In this document: one piece after another, positions 1 through 5,339 of the stretch
How positions within the stretch are numbered: position 1 is the first letter of the stretch
How the letters are laid out: every line of letters starts with the position of its first letter
NCBI GenBank assembly: GCA_031538895.1
Contig: JAVKLU010000050.1
Span: 1 to 7,364 of the forward strand
Direction of reading: 5' to 3'
Source of the DNA: JAVKLU01 sp031538895
GTDB lineage: Bacteria > Pseudomonadota > Gammaproteobacteria > Burkholderiales > Burkholderiaceae
Length of the DNA: 7,364 bases
Program-made: the position numbers and the translations under genes
Notes under the pieces: model-generated
The model's database searches: none
What the model saw: only the letters and a program-made list of their open reading frames with translations
Told to the model about the DNA's origin: nothing

Positions 1-144
1 CACTTCTATAAATACAGAATATGCGGATGAAGTGCGAGGCGCACAGCACACAGAAACCGGAGCGTACATACAGTACGTGAGGATTTCGCGTACTGCGCAA
101 CAAAGCAATTCGCCGCAAAAATGAATTGATAGAAGTGCCCTTGA
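1..144 (-). repeat. MITE-like dispersed repeat, copy 1 (left end cut by window start)
   Basis: The reverse complement of this stretch matches 4064-4207 without a gap: 139 of 144 positions agree by my hand alignment. The in-window ends carry a perfect 9-bp terminal inverted repeat (CACTTCTAT at 1-9, ATAGAAGTG at 129-137), and CCCTTGA continues outside the right arm. An internal inverted repeat, CAGTACG (71-77) with CGTACTG (89-95), would form a hairpin in RNA or single-stranded DNA. No credible coding sequence is present; the open frames across it are on both strands and match no family I recognise. The outer part of the left end should lie just before base 1. Seen: two copies, terminal inverted repeats, internal hairpin. 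Inferred: a short non-autonomous mobile or REP-like element. Confidence 0.8.
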
Positions 145-186
145 GTTTTTTTCACGCCAAGACACCCGTAATTGAGGGTTTTGATC

Positions 187-237
187 ATGTTCAGACTATT
201 TAGCTTGTTCGGGAGTCATCCCCTGTTCTCATGCTGA
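187..237 (+). CDS. possible 16-codon leader ORF overlapping the hisQ start
   Basis: ATG at 187 opens a 16-residue reading frame (MFRLFSLFGSHPLFSC) ending at TGA 235-237. It has a good Shine-Dalgarno-like GAGGG at 174-178, 8 nt before the ATG. Its stop codon falls just inside hisQ, so the two overlap as ATGCTGA. hisQ's own ATG has only GGGAG about 15 nt upstream, which is far. This arrangement would allow translational coupling of hisQ to the leader. The frame is closed upstream by TAA at 169-171. I recognise no family, and so short an ORF may be chance or the remnant of a gene lost next to the repeat. Confidence 0.25.
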   Translation: MFRLFSLFGSHPLFSC

Positions 238-935
238 CCTATTTTTTACAGATATTAGTGGCCGCGGTTCTGACACTGGAAATCGCGTTGGGCTCTTTAG
301 TTGTCGCGATGTTTTTGGGAATGCTGGGTGCCAGTGCCAAATTGTCGCAAAACAAAGTGCTGCGCTGGAGCGCCGAGATTTACTCGACCGTAGTTCGGGG
401 AATTCCCGACTTGGTGTTGATGTTGTTAATTTTTTATGGTGGACAAATTGCAATTAACAACCTGCTCGAAACATTGAATATAGAAGACCCATTAGAAATT
501 AATCCATTTATTGCGGGCATGGTGACGCTAGGATTTATTTATGGCGCATACATGACCGAGACCTTTCGTGGCGCCATCATGGCGATTTCTCGTGGTCAAA
601 TCGAAGCCGGTTACGCCTATGGATTAACGCCATGGATGGTGTTTCGGCGCATTACCTTTCCGCAAATGATGCGTTTGGCTTTGCCTGGATTTACTAATAA
701 CTGGTTGGTGTTGATTAAATCCACCGCTTTGGTTTCAGTAATCGGTTTGCACGATATGACCTATATTGCCAAACAAGTCGGCGCAGCAACGCGATCAGAA
801 ATCGTGAATTCTTCGTTGATTTTCTTTTTGTTCACTGCCGCGATTTATTTGCTGGTGACGACGCTGTCTTTATGGGCTTTACGTGCCTTGAATCAACGTT
901 TATCGCTTGGTGTTGCGCGGGAGATCTCATTATGA
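231..935 (+). CDS. hisQ: polar amino acid ABC transporter permease, HisQ/ArtQ type
   Basis: Inner-membrane permease of a polar amino acid uptake ABC transporter, histidine/lysine/arginine/ornithine type. It would pair with a second permease, a periplasmic binding protein and an ATPase. The 234-residue product has the HisQ family length and about five hydrophobic segments (roughly 5-35, 58-78, 92-112, 148-170, 194-219). Strong family blocks are RGIPDLVLMLLIFYG, GFIYGAYMTETFRGA and NNWLVLIKSTALVS. The cytoplasmic EAA loop, which docks to the ATPase, starts at E125 and runs EAGYAYGL then RRITFP to about 144; it has G for the second A. ATG 231 is the first usable start after an in-frame stop at 201. 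The downstream hisM overlaps by 4 nt. The exact substrate cannot be read from the permease; arginine or histidine is an inference. Neither binding-protein nor ATPase genes are in the window. Confidence 0.93.
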   Translation: MLTYFLQILVAAVLTLEIALGSLVVAMFLGMLGASAKLSQNKVLRWSAEIYSTVVRGIPDLVLMLLIFYGGQIAINNLLETLNIEDPLEINPFIAGMVTLGFIYGAYMTETFRGAIMAISRGQIEAGYAYGLTPWMVFRRITFPQMMRLALPGFTNNWLVLIKSTALVSVIGLHDMTYIAKQVGAATRSEIVNSSLIFFLFTAAIYLLVTTLSLWALRALNQRLSLGVAREISL

Positions 936-1645
936 ACTTCGAGATTTTCACCACTTTACCAGTCGTCCAACTGTATTTGGGGGGCTTGTTGACGACGATT
1001 CAATTATTGTTGCTGTGCATTGTAATCGGTGGATCTTTGGCGATTCCTTTAGCGATTTTGCGTAATGCGCGCAGCCCATGGATACGTGGACCGATTTGGT
1101 TTTATACCTATGTGATGCGCGGCACGCCGATTTTGATTCAACTTTATTTAATCTATTATGGTGTGGCGCAGCTCGATTGGATTCAGACACGTTGGGATAC
1201 GGTGTGGCCTTGGGTTTACTTTAAAGACGCTTTCTTTTGCGTAGCGTTGACGCTGACTTTAAATACCTGTGGTTATACGATTGAATTATTAGCCGGTGCT
1301 TTACGTGATACGCCAAAGGGTGAAATCGAAGCGGCGATGGCGATGGGGATGACGCGTTTTCAGATTAACACACGGATTATTTTGCCCTCAGCGATCCGGC
1401 GTGTTTTACCCGCCTACAGCAACGAAGTTATTATGATGCTGCAGGGAACATCTTTGGCGAGCGTCGTGCCGAGTATTTTGGAATTAACTGGCGCTGCGCG
1501 GCAAATCTATTCGGATTACTACTTACCTTTTGAGGCGTTTATTACGGTAGGGATTATTTATTTGCTGGCGACTTTTGTATTAGTGGGTTTGTTTAAGTGG
1601 GCCGAACGGTATTGGCTGGCGCATTTGCGCCCGCGAGTTATTTAA
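932..1645 (+). CDS. hisM: polar amino acid ABC transporter permease, HisM/ArtM type
   Basis: Second inner-membrane permease of the same transporter; HisQ and HisM form the heterodimeric channel. The product is 237 residues, the usual HisM length. Recognisable blocks are FTYVMRGTP-like (FYTYVMRGTPILIQLYLIYYG), ALTLTLNTCGYTIELLAGALR, GEIEAAMAMGM with the EAA loop starting at E133, and ILPSAIRRVLPAYSNEVIMML. The start chosen is ATG 932, which overlaps the hisQ stop as ATGA and has GGGAG at 919-923, 8 nt upstream. The frame is open further upstream, to 872, but that would cut deep into hisQ and add residues foreign to the family. Overlap and paired function show co-translation with hisQ. Substrate class is known from the family; the exact amino acid is not determined. 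Confidence 0.93.
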   Translation: MNFEIFTTLPVVQLYLGGLLTTIQLLLLCIVIGGSLAIPLAILRNARSPWIRGPIWFYTYVMRGTPILIQLYLIYYGVAQLDWIQTRWDTVWPWVYFKDAFFCVALTLTLNTCGYTIELLAGALRDTPKGEIEAAMAMGMTRFQINTRIILPSAIRRVLPAYSNEVIMMLQGTSLASVVPSILELTGAARQIYSDYYLPFEAFITVGIIYLLATFVLVGLFKWAERYWLAHLRPRVI

Positions 1646-1742
1646 GGCAGTTTTTAATTTGCCATAATGGATGGAATAAGTTGTCAATGAGTCAATGGAT
1701 GATTTGGTGAAAGCTGTTGTTCAGCGTGAATGTATTTTGAAT

Positions 1743-1746
1743 AGGA
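1743..1746 (+). promoter_or_regulatory. ribosome-binding site supporting the hemH TTG start
   Basis: AGGA lies 6 nt before TTG 1753, with a further TTAGG nearer to it. No ATG exists in frame near the conserved N-terminus. The only other early candidate, GTG 1777, is preceded by an A-rich stretch without a Shine-Dalgarno match. This favours the TTG. Confidence 0.5.
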
Positions 1747-1752
1747 TTAGGT

Positions 1753-2868
1753 TTGAAAACGACAAATAAAAAAAATGTGTCATTTACCCATGGCCAAGCA
1801 GTTCGTACGGCGATTTTGTGGGTTAATTTAGGCAGTCCCAGTGCCCCAAAACGACGCGCAGTACGCCGCTATTTAGCGGAGTTTTTAAGCGATGGTCGAG
1901 TGGTAGAGATTCCGCGCATCATTTGGCAGTTACTGTTGCGATTGGTGATTTTGCCGTTTCGTTCGGGTAGAACCGCACATAAATATAAACAAATTTGGTT
2001 AGAAAATGGTTCGCCATTGGTTTTGACCTCGATCGCGCAAGGACATGCGCTTGAGCGTGAAATGCGCGGTCGTCATCACGACGTTACCGTCGCTACCGCG
2101 ATGCGTTATGGTTCACCCTCAATTACTCAGACCTTAGATCAACTGCGCGAAGGCGGTGGATTAGGGCGCTTAGTAATTTTACCGGCGTATCCACAATATT
2201 CCGCGACTACCACGGCATCGGTATTTGATGAAGTGACGCGGTACTTTCAAAAACAGCGTGATATTCCAGAACTTCGTTTTGTTAAGCATTACCACGATCA
2301 TGGCGCTTACATCGAAGCTTTGGCGCAGCAGATTACCGCGTATTGGGAGGCGAATGGGCGTGGTGATAAGCTGTTATTGTCCTTCCATGGAATTCCGCGC
2401 GCAAACTTAGACAAAGGGGACCCCTACCATTGTGAGTGCTATAAAACCGCACGTTTATTGGCTCAAGCGCTCGATTGTCCACCTGAGATGATTCAGGTAA
2501 CCTTCCAATCTCGTTTTGGACGGGCGAAATGGTTACAGCCCTATACCAGTGAAGTTCTGACTGATTTAGCAACTCAAGGCCTCGAACGCGTGGATGTGGT
2601 ATGTCCAGGTTTTGTTGCAGATTGTTTAGAAACTCTTGAGGAGATTGCCCAAGAAAACGTCGAATTGTTTGTCGCGTCGGGTGGAAAATCCTGTCATTAC
2701 ATTCCTTGCCTGAATTTAAATACAGAATGGATCCGTGCTTTGGGTGATATTGTCGATATGCACTTGGCGGGGTGGCCAACTTTTGTTAGCCCGAGCATTA
2801 GCGAACAAAACGATGAACAATGTGCATTATCCCGTCAGGAAGCCTTAAACAGGGGCGCTGTGGAATAA
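1753..2868 (+). CDS. hemH: ferrochelatase (protoporphyrin ferrochelatase)
   Basis: Inserts ferrous iron into protoporphyrin IX, the final step of protohaem synthesis, in the cytoplasm or at the inner membrane face. The 371-residue product matches HemH along its length: TAILWVNLGSPSAP near the N-terminus, RRYLAEFLSDGRVVEIPR, YPQYSATTTASVFDE, LLLSFHGIPRANLDKGDPYHC, TFQSRFGRAKWLQPYT and VCPGFVADCLETLEEI. The catalytic residues expected from the family are present: His212 in SFHGIP and Glu293 in CLETLEEI. It is about 50 residues longer than E. coli HemH, from a short N-terminal addition and an unconserved C-terminal tail after GWP. Cysteines at 227, 229, 242, 284, 291, 314, 319 and 357 are numerous, but a 2Fe-2S cluster is not shown. 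It starts at TTG and stands alone, 107 nt after hisM and 351 nt before the next gene. Confidence 0.96.
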   Translation: MKTTNKKNVSFTHGQAVRTAILWVNLGSPSAPKRRAVRRYLAEFLSDGRVVEIPRIIWQLLLRLVILPFRSGRTAHKYKQIWLENGSPLVLTSIAQGHALEREMRGRHHDVTVATAMRYGSPSITQTLDQLREGGGLGRLVILPAYPQYSATTTASVFDEVTRYFQKQRDIPELRFVKHYHDHGAYIEALAQQITAYWEANGRGDKLLLSFHGIPRANLDKGDPYHCECYKTARLLAQALDCPPEMIQVTFQSRFGRAKWLQPYTSEVLTDLATQGLERVDVVCPGFVADCLETLEEIAQENVELFVASGGKSCHYIPCLNLNTEWIRALGDIVDMHLAGWPTFVSPSISEQNDEQCALSRQEALNRGAVE

Positions 2869-2873
2869 ATCTA

Positions 2874-2893
2874 ATTTTGCAATGCTGCAAAAT
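2874..2893 (+). terminator. inverted repeat after hemH, possible weak terminator
   Basis: ATTTTGCA (2874-2881) and TGCAAAAT (2886-2893) form a perfect 8-bp stem with a 4-nt loop, starting 6 nt after the hemH stop. The stem is AT-rich and no clean U-tract follows, so it is a poor textbook terminator. Its position at the end of a lone gene is the main reason to suggest one; it could equally be a symmetric protein-binding site or an mRNA 3' end stabiliser. Confidence 0.35.
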
Positions 2894-2995
2894 CAAAATT
2901 GTAATTTATCATAATAACAATAATTTTTCCATGGTTGATAGTTTTAAGTGAGTTTCTTTCTAGAGAATAGCTAAAAAATATCTTTATATGCTTAT

Positions 2996-3023
2996 TTGTC
3001 GCGTTATATTATTTTTATATAAT
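2996..3023 (+). promoter_or_regulatory. predicted sigma70 promoter for the transglycosylase gene
   Basis: TTGTCG (2996-3001), 16 nt, then a perfect TATAAT (3018-3023), in an AT-rich setting. A second overlapping candidate is TTGCAA (3023-3028), 17 nt, TAGAAT (3046-3051). Either would give a long leader before ATG 3220. AT-rich DNA yields such matches by chance, so confidence is moderate. Confidence 0.45.
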
Positions 3024-3219
3024 TGCAATACATAAACAAGCTTTATAGAATCCGCCCGCTTCAGTGTCCTTCAATCAGTTTTTTCAGGATTGGGGTTTGA
3101 AGCAAGAAATTCAATTTTTTGCATTTGAGTCTTCTTTTTGTTTTATTCATGTCCTGACGTGAGATACAAACAGAAGATTGTTTTGCGTTCTTTCAATGAT
3201 TTATTAACGCGAGAACATC

Positions 3220-4053
3220 ATGGATATTTATTCATACGTCAACTCAGTTCGTAAAGAGGGCTATGCTCAGAAATTGATGCCTACGCCTTTGAGCACAATT
3301 CGGATCCCGCAAGTATTGGAATCAGCGGGTGTAGCTAAAAATATGGCACGCCTGCGTGTGTTAACGACTGCTGGCGTAATTACCGCGCTGTTGCTGTTCT
3401 GTATGATCGTCTGGGTTAAGCAGTCCTCGGTGAAGATATCGTTTGAGACGAGTCATCAAAATTCAGAATCTAGTTTTGGGACTGGCTCATCAGACACTTC
3501 GGGATTGTCAGCGAGCAAAATGCTCTATTTTGTGGCGGATCGTTTTGAGATGATTTCATCTGGTGCGGTGACGCCTGCTCAGTTGCAAGAACAATCGGTA
3601 TTGACTAACTGGTATGGTCGGCGTTATCGGATTTCCCGTACCTTGATTAGGGCGATCATTCAAGAAGCTTATATATCAGCAGCGAAAAATCACCTTGATC
3701 CGCATTTGGTTCTGGCTGTGATTTCGATTGAATCAGGATTTAACCCTTATGCAGAGAGTAAAGTCGGGGCTAAAGGTTTGATGCAGGTATTGCCTTCGGC
3801 GCATCCTGAAAAGCTGAGTGCGTATTCCTCCGATGATGATTTGTTATTGCCATTGGAAAATATCAAAGTAGGTACGCAAGTTTTGCGACAGTATTTAAAA
3901 GAGCAAGGAAGTGTTGAGTTAGCGCTCAAAAAATATGTTGGTAGCATCAATCAAAACACTGACAACGGCTATGCCGCTAAAGTATTAGAGGAAAGTGCGC
4001 AGATTAAAACTTTGCTAGATAAAAAATCCGATGTAATTGCACTGAATCTATAA
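3220..4053 (+). CDS. membrane-anchored lytic transglycosylase (SLT domain)
   Basis: Predicted to cleave the MurNAc-GlcNAc bond of peptidoglycan in the periplasm, forming 1,6-anhydro-MurNAc ends. The 277-residue product has a cytoplasmic N-terminal part (about 1-45), one transmembrane helix (about 47-66), a Ser/Thr-rich linker, and a C-terminal goose-lysozyme/SLT-like domain from about 145. Diagnostic is AVISIESGFNPYAES, with the catalytic Glu at 171, then VGAKGLMQVLP (182-192). The downstream AYNxG-type motif of classical SLT enzymes is degenerate (KKYVGSIN), which I associate with a short betaproteobacterial subfamily rather than decay. ATG 3220 is the first in the open frame, and only a weak GAGAA precedes it. 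The gene appears monocistronic, with its own upstream promoter and the repeat and terminator downstream. No neighbour names its role; growth, division or envelope-machine insertion are all possible. Confidence 0.85.
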   Translation: MDIYSYVNSVRKEGYAQKLMPTPLSTIRIPQVLESAGVAKNMARLRVLTTAGVITALLLFCMIVWVKQSSVKISFETSHQNSESSFGTGSSDTSGLSASKMLYFVADRFEMISSGAVTPAQLQEQSVLTNWYGRRYRISRTLIRAIIQEAYISAAKNHLDPHLVLAVISIESGFNPYAESKVGAKGLMQVLPSAHPEKLSAYSSDDDLLLPLENIKVGTQVLRQYLKEQGSVELALKKYVGSINQNTDNGYAAKVLEESAQIKTLLDKKSDVIALNL

Positions 4054-4063
4054 AGGCATCAGT

Positions 4064-4214
4064 TTAAGGGCACTTCTAACAATTCATTTTTGCGGCGAAT
4101 TGCTTTGTTGCGCAGTACGCGAAATCCTCACGTACTGTATGCACGCTCCGGTTTCTGTGTGCTGTGCGCCTCGCACTTCATCCGCACATTCTGTATTTAT
4201 AGAAGAGCCCTTAA
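4064..4214 (+). repeat. MITE-like dispersed repeat, copy 2 (complete)
   Basis: A complete 151-bp copy, inverted relative to the one at the window start. Its terminal inverted repeats are 15 bp with one mismatch: TTAAGGGCACTTCTA at 4064-4078 and TAGAAGAGCCCTTAA at 4200-4214. The interior carries the same CAGTACG/CGTACTG hairpin. It starts 11 nt after the transglycosylase stop, in intergenic DNA. TTAA or TA at the very ends might be a target-site signature, but I cannot separate target duplication from element without an empty site. An open frame beginning at 4090 runs through it and beyond, but looks non-coding. Confidence 0.82.
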
Positions 4215-4241
4215 GAATAATCTAAAACTTGTTGTCGTAAG

Positions 4242-4313
4242 ACCACTTAGTTCACCGGACAGTCAATCAGTTGATCAGTTGATTTTCGAGGCGTACTGAG
4301 TGGTTTTTATTTT
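4242..4313 (+). terminator. large-loop stem with U-tract, probable intrinsic terminator
   Basis: ACCACTTAGT (4242-4251) pairs with ACTGAGTGGT (4295-4304) as a 10-bp stem with one G-U pair, extendable by a few A-U pairs into the T run. A T-rich tail TTTTTATTTT follows (4304-4313). The 43-nt loop contains repeated CAGTTGAT units able to form a smaller internal hairpin. It lies between the transglycosylase/repeat block and the pilin genes, so it may end upstream transcription or act as an attenuator or small structured RNA before the pilin operon. The structure is seen; the function is inferred. Confidence 0.5.
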
Positions 4314-4337
4314 CAGGCGAAATCTCTAGAGTGAGCA

Positions 4338-4820
4338 ATGCGAAACATAAAAAAATCTTCAGGTTTTGCGCTGTTTTATGTACTGATTATTGTGGGTGTG
4401 CTCTCATCTATCGTAATCGCCAGTTTATTGAGGCAGCGTCATTTTGCGATGGCCGATGCTAGTGTTTACGATCATGCACTGCGGTATGCCCAACGGGCCT
4501 TACAAATTTGTATTAAGGACCTGCAAAATGGCCCGACACTAGCAGTAATCATTAGTCCTCCCCGTCAATCGGCTCCAAGGGCTTGGAAAACCCAATGGTT
4601 GAGCGCTTCAGAACTGCATATTGACACTGGCGTTCGAACGCAATGTTTGATCGAAGAATGGCCGTTTCCGAGTGCGCATGTCAACCAGGCCTACCAAGTG
4701 ACAGCACAAGCCGATACTGGTGCCGCACGCGCAGGCGTACAAACACAACTGGTCGTCAGTAATACGGCCAGTGGCAAGGTGATACGCCATCAAGTGTGGC
4801 GCGAGTTATTATTGCGGTAG
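4338..4820 (+). CDS. PilX-like type IV prepilin (minor pilin candidate)
   Basis: A 160-residue protein with a class III prepilin-type N-terminus: a short basic leader (MRNIKKSSG), presumed cleavage by the PilD peptidase between G9 and F10, and a hydrophobic helix at about 10-31 (FALFYVLIIVGVLSSIVIAS). The mature position +5 is Tyr rather than the Glu found in major pilins. Loss of Glu5 is established for the GspK-type pseudopilins that cap the filament, and as I recall PilX-type pilins show it too. The rest is a poorly conserved periplasmic domain with two cysteines (57 and 103) that might form a disulfide. ATG 4338 has GAGTGAG just upstream. It lies 44 nt before a PilE-like gene, which supports a role as a minor, priming component of a type IV pilus. 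The exact identity (PilX versus another minor pilin) is unsure. Confidence 0.6.
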   Translation: MRNIKKSSGFALFYVLIIVGVLSSIVIASLLRQRHFAMADASVYDHALRYAQRALQICIKDLQNGPTLAVIISPPRQSAPRAWKTQWLSASELHIDTGVRTQCLIEEWPFPSAHVNQAYQVTAQADTGAARAGVQTQLVVSNTASGKVIRHQVWRELLLR

Positions 4821-4855
4821 TCAGATTTACATAACATTCGAACAAAGTTCAGATC

Positions 4856-4860
4856 GGGGG
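4856..4860 (+). promoter_or_regulatory. ribosome-binding site deciding the pilE GTG start
   Basis: GGGGG lies 4 nt before GTG 4865. The ATG at 4863 is out of frame and is followed at once by TGA. The GTG gives the short basic leader (MKERG) expected of a type IV prepilin, so it is the likely start. Confidence 0.5.
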
Positions 4861-4864
4861 CGAT

Positions 4865-5299
4865 GTGAAAGAACGTGGATTTACCTTGTTTGAGTTATTG
4901 GTAACTTTGGCAATCATTTTGCTGTTATTTTTGTTCGCACTGCCTAATTATCGGGACGTAATGGCCAAACCTGCACGCGCGCAAGCCAGTGTGGCACTGA
5001 TGTCGAATGCTTTGTGGTTGGCGCGTTTTTATAACCAAAATGGCAGTTATTTATACGATCGAAAAGGCAATCCACCCCAACTTCCTTATACGGATATTAA
5101 AGACAATAATCAAATCGTCTACACGATTAGTCTGGATCGACAGGCGACAACGCAACACCGCTATAATTTGATCGCACAACCAGTCAATGCATTACGCGCA
5201 GATCGCTGTGGCCGTTATGTAATTTCGGATGATGGTTCGCGTAGAAATAGCGCCACTCTGGATACGCAGTCTTTTGATGTTATTCGTTGTTGGCCTTAA
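4865..5299 (+). CDS. pilE: type IV pilin PilE-like minor pilin
   Basis: A 144-residue type IV prepilin. The leader MKERG is followed by the N-methylation motif GFTLFELLVTLAI: cleavage after G5, mature Phe1 methylated, and Glu at mature position 5 (E10), which sets subunit register in the filament. The helix at about 6-27 is hydrophobic and continues into the amphipathic part before a small globular domain. Cys115 and Cys142 near the C-terminus (DRCGRYV and IRCWP) should form the D-region disulfide, as in betaproteobacterial PilE minor pilins. Unusually, the pilY1, pilW, pilV and fimT genes that commonly accompany pilX and pilE are not next to this pair within the window. It is probably co-transcribed with the PilX-like gene before it. 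Confidence 0.82.
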   Translation: MKERGFTLFELLVTLAIILLLFLFALPNYRDVMAKPARAQASVALMSNALWLARFYNQNGSYLYDRKGNPPQLPYTDIKDNNQIVYTISLDRQATTQHRYNLIAQPVNALRADRCGRYVISDDGSRRNSATLDTQSFDVIRCWP

Positions 5300-5339
5300 T
5301 AAAACTCAAGCGAAATTCAAGCATTTAAATATATTTATC

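Larger units (their letters stand above)
2869..3219. other. AT-rich intergenic region, hemH to transglycosylase
   Basis: This 351-bp gap has no convincing open frame on either strand. It holds a small inverted repeat just after hemH (2874-2893), one or two sigma70-like promoter matches (2996-3051) and then a roughly 170-190 nt untranslated leader. The leader is rich in T runs and short GAAG/CTTC complementarities: GCTTCA at 3058-3063 and CTTCAA at 3069-3074 can both pair with TTGAAGC at 3097-3103. I recognise no known riboswitch or RNA gene in it. Confidence 0.6.

Noticed and set aside
1..144. CRISPR repeat or tRNA-like origin of the repeat
   Set aside because: There is no regularly spaced array and no tRNA fold or anticodon arm. 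The copies are dispersed, inverted and bounded by terminal inverted repeats.
6..188. 60-residue open frame on the - strand
   Set aside because: It is the same repeat-derived translation on the opposite strand, with no recognisable domain.
872..931. Upstream extension of hisM to 872
   Set aside because: It would overlap hisQ by 64 nt and add residues not seen in the family. ATG 932 has a good ribosome-binding site and the typical ATGA overlap.
1695..1769. 24-codon ORF overlapping the hemH start
   Set aside because: It has no ribosome-binding site and no overlap pattern suggesting coupling; most likely chance.
2333..2779. 148-residue open frame on the - strand inside hemH
   Set aside because: It is fully antisense to a strongly conserved ferrochelatase and resembles no protein family I know.
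4090..4299. 69-residue open frame on the + strand
   Set aside because: Most of it translates the repeat, then runs into the terminator. It has no family resemblance, and the matching frame also appears by reverse complement in copy 1.
5229..5339. Start of the barrel gene inside pilE
   Set aside because: That extension overlaps pilE by 71 nt and buries the signal peptide. ATG 5340 gives a normal secretory N-terminus.
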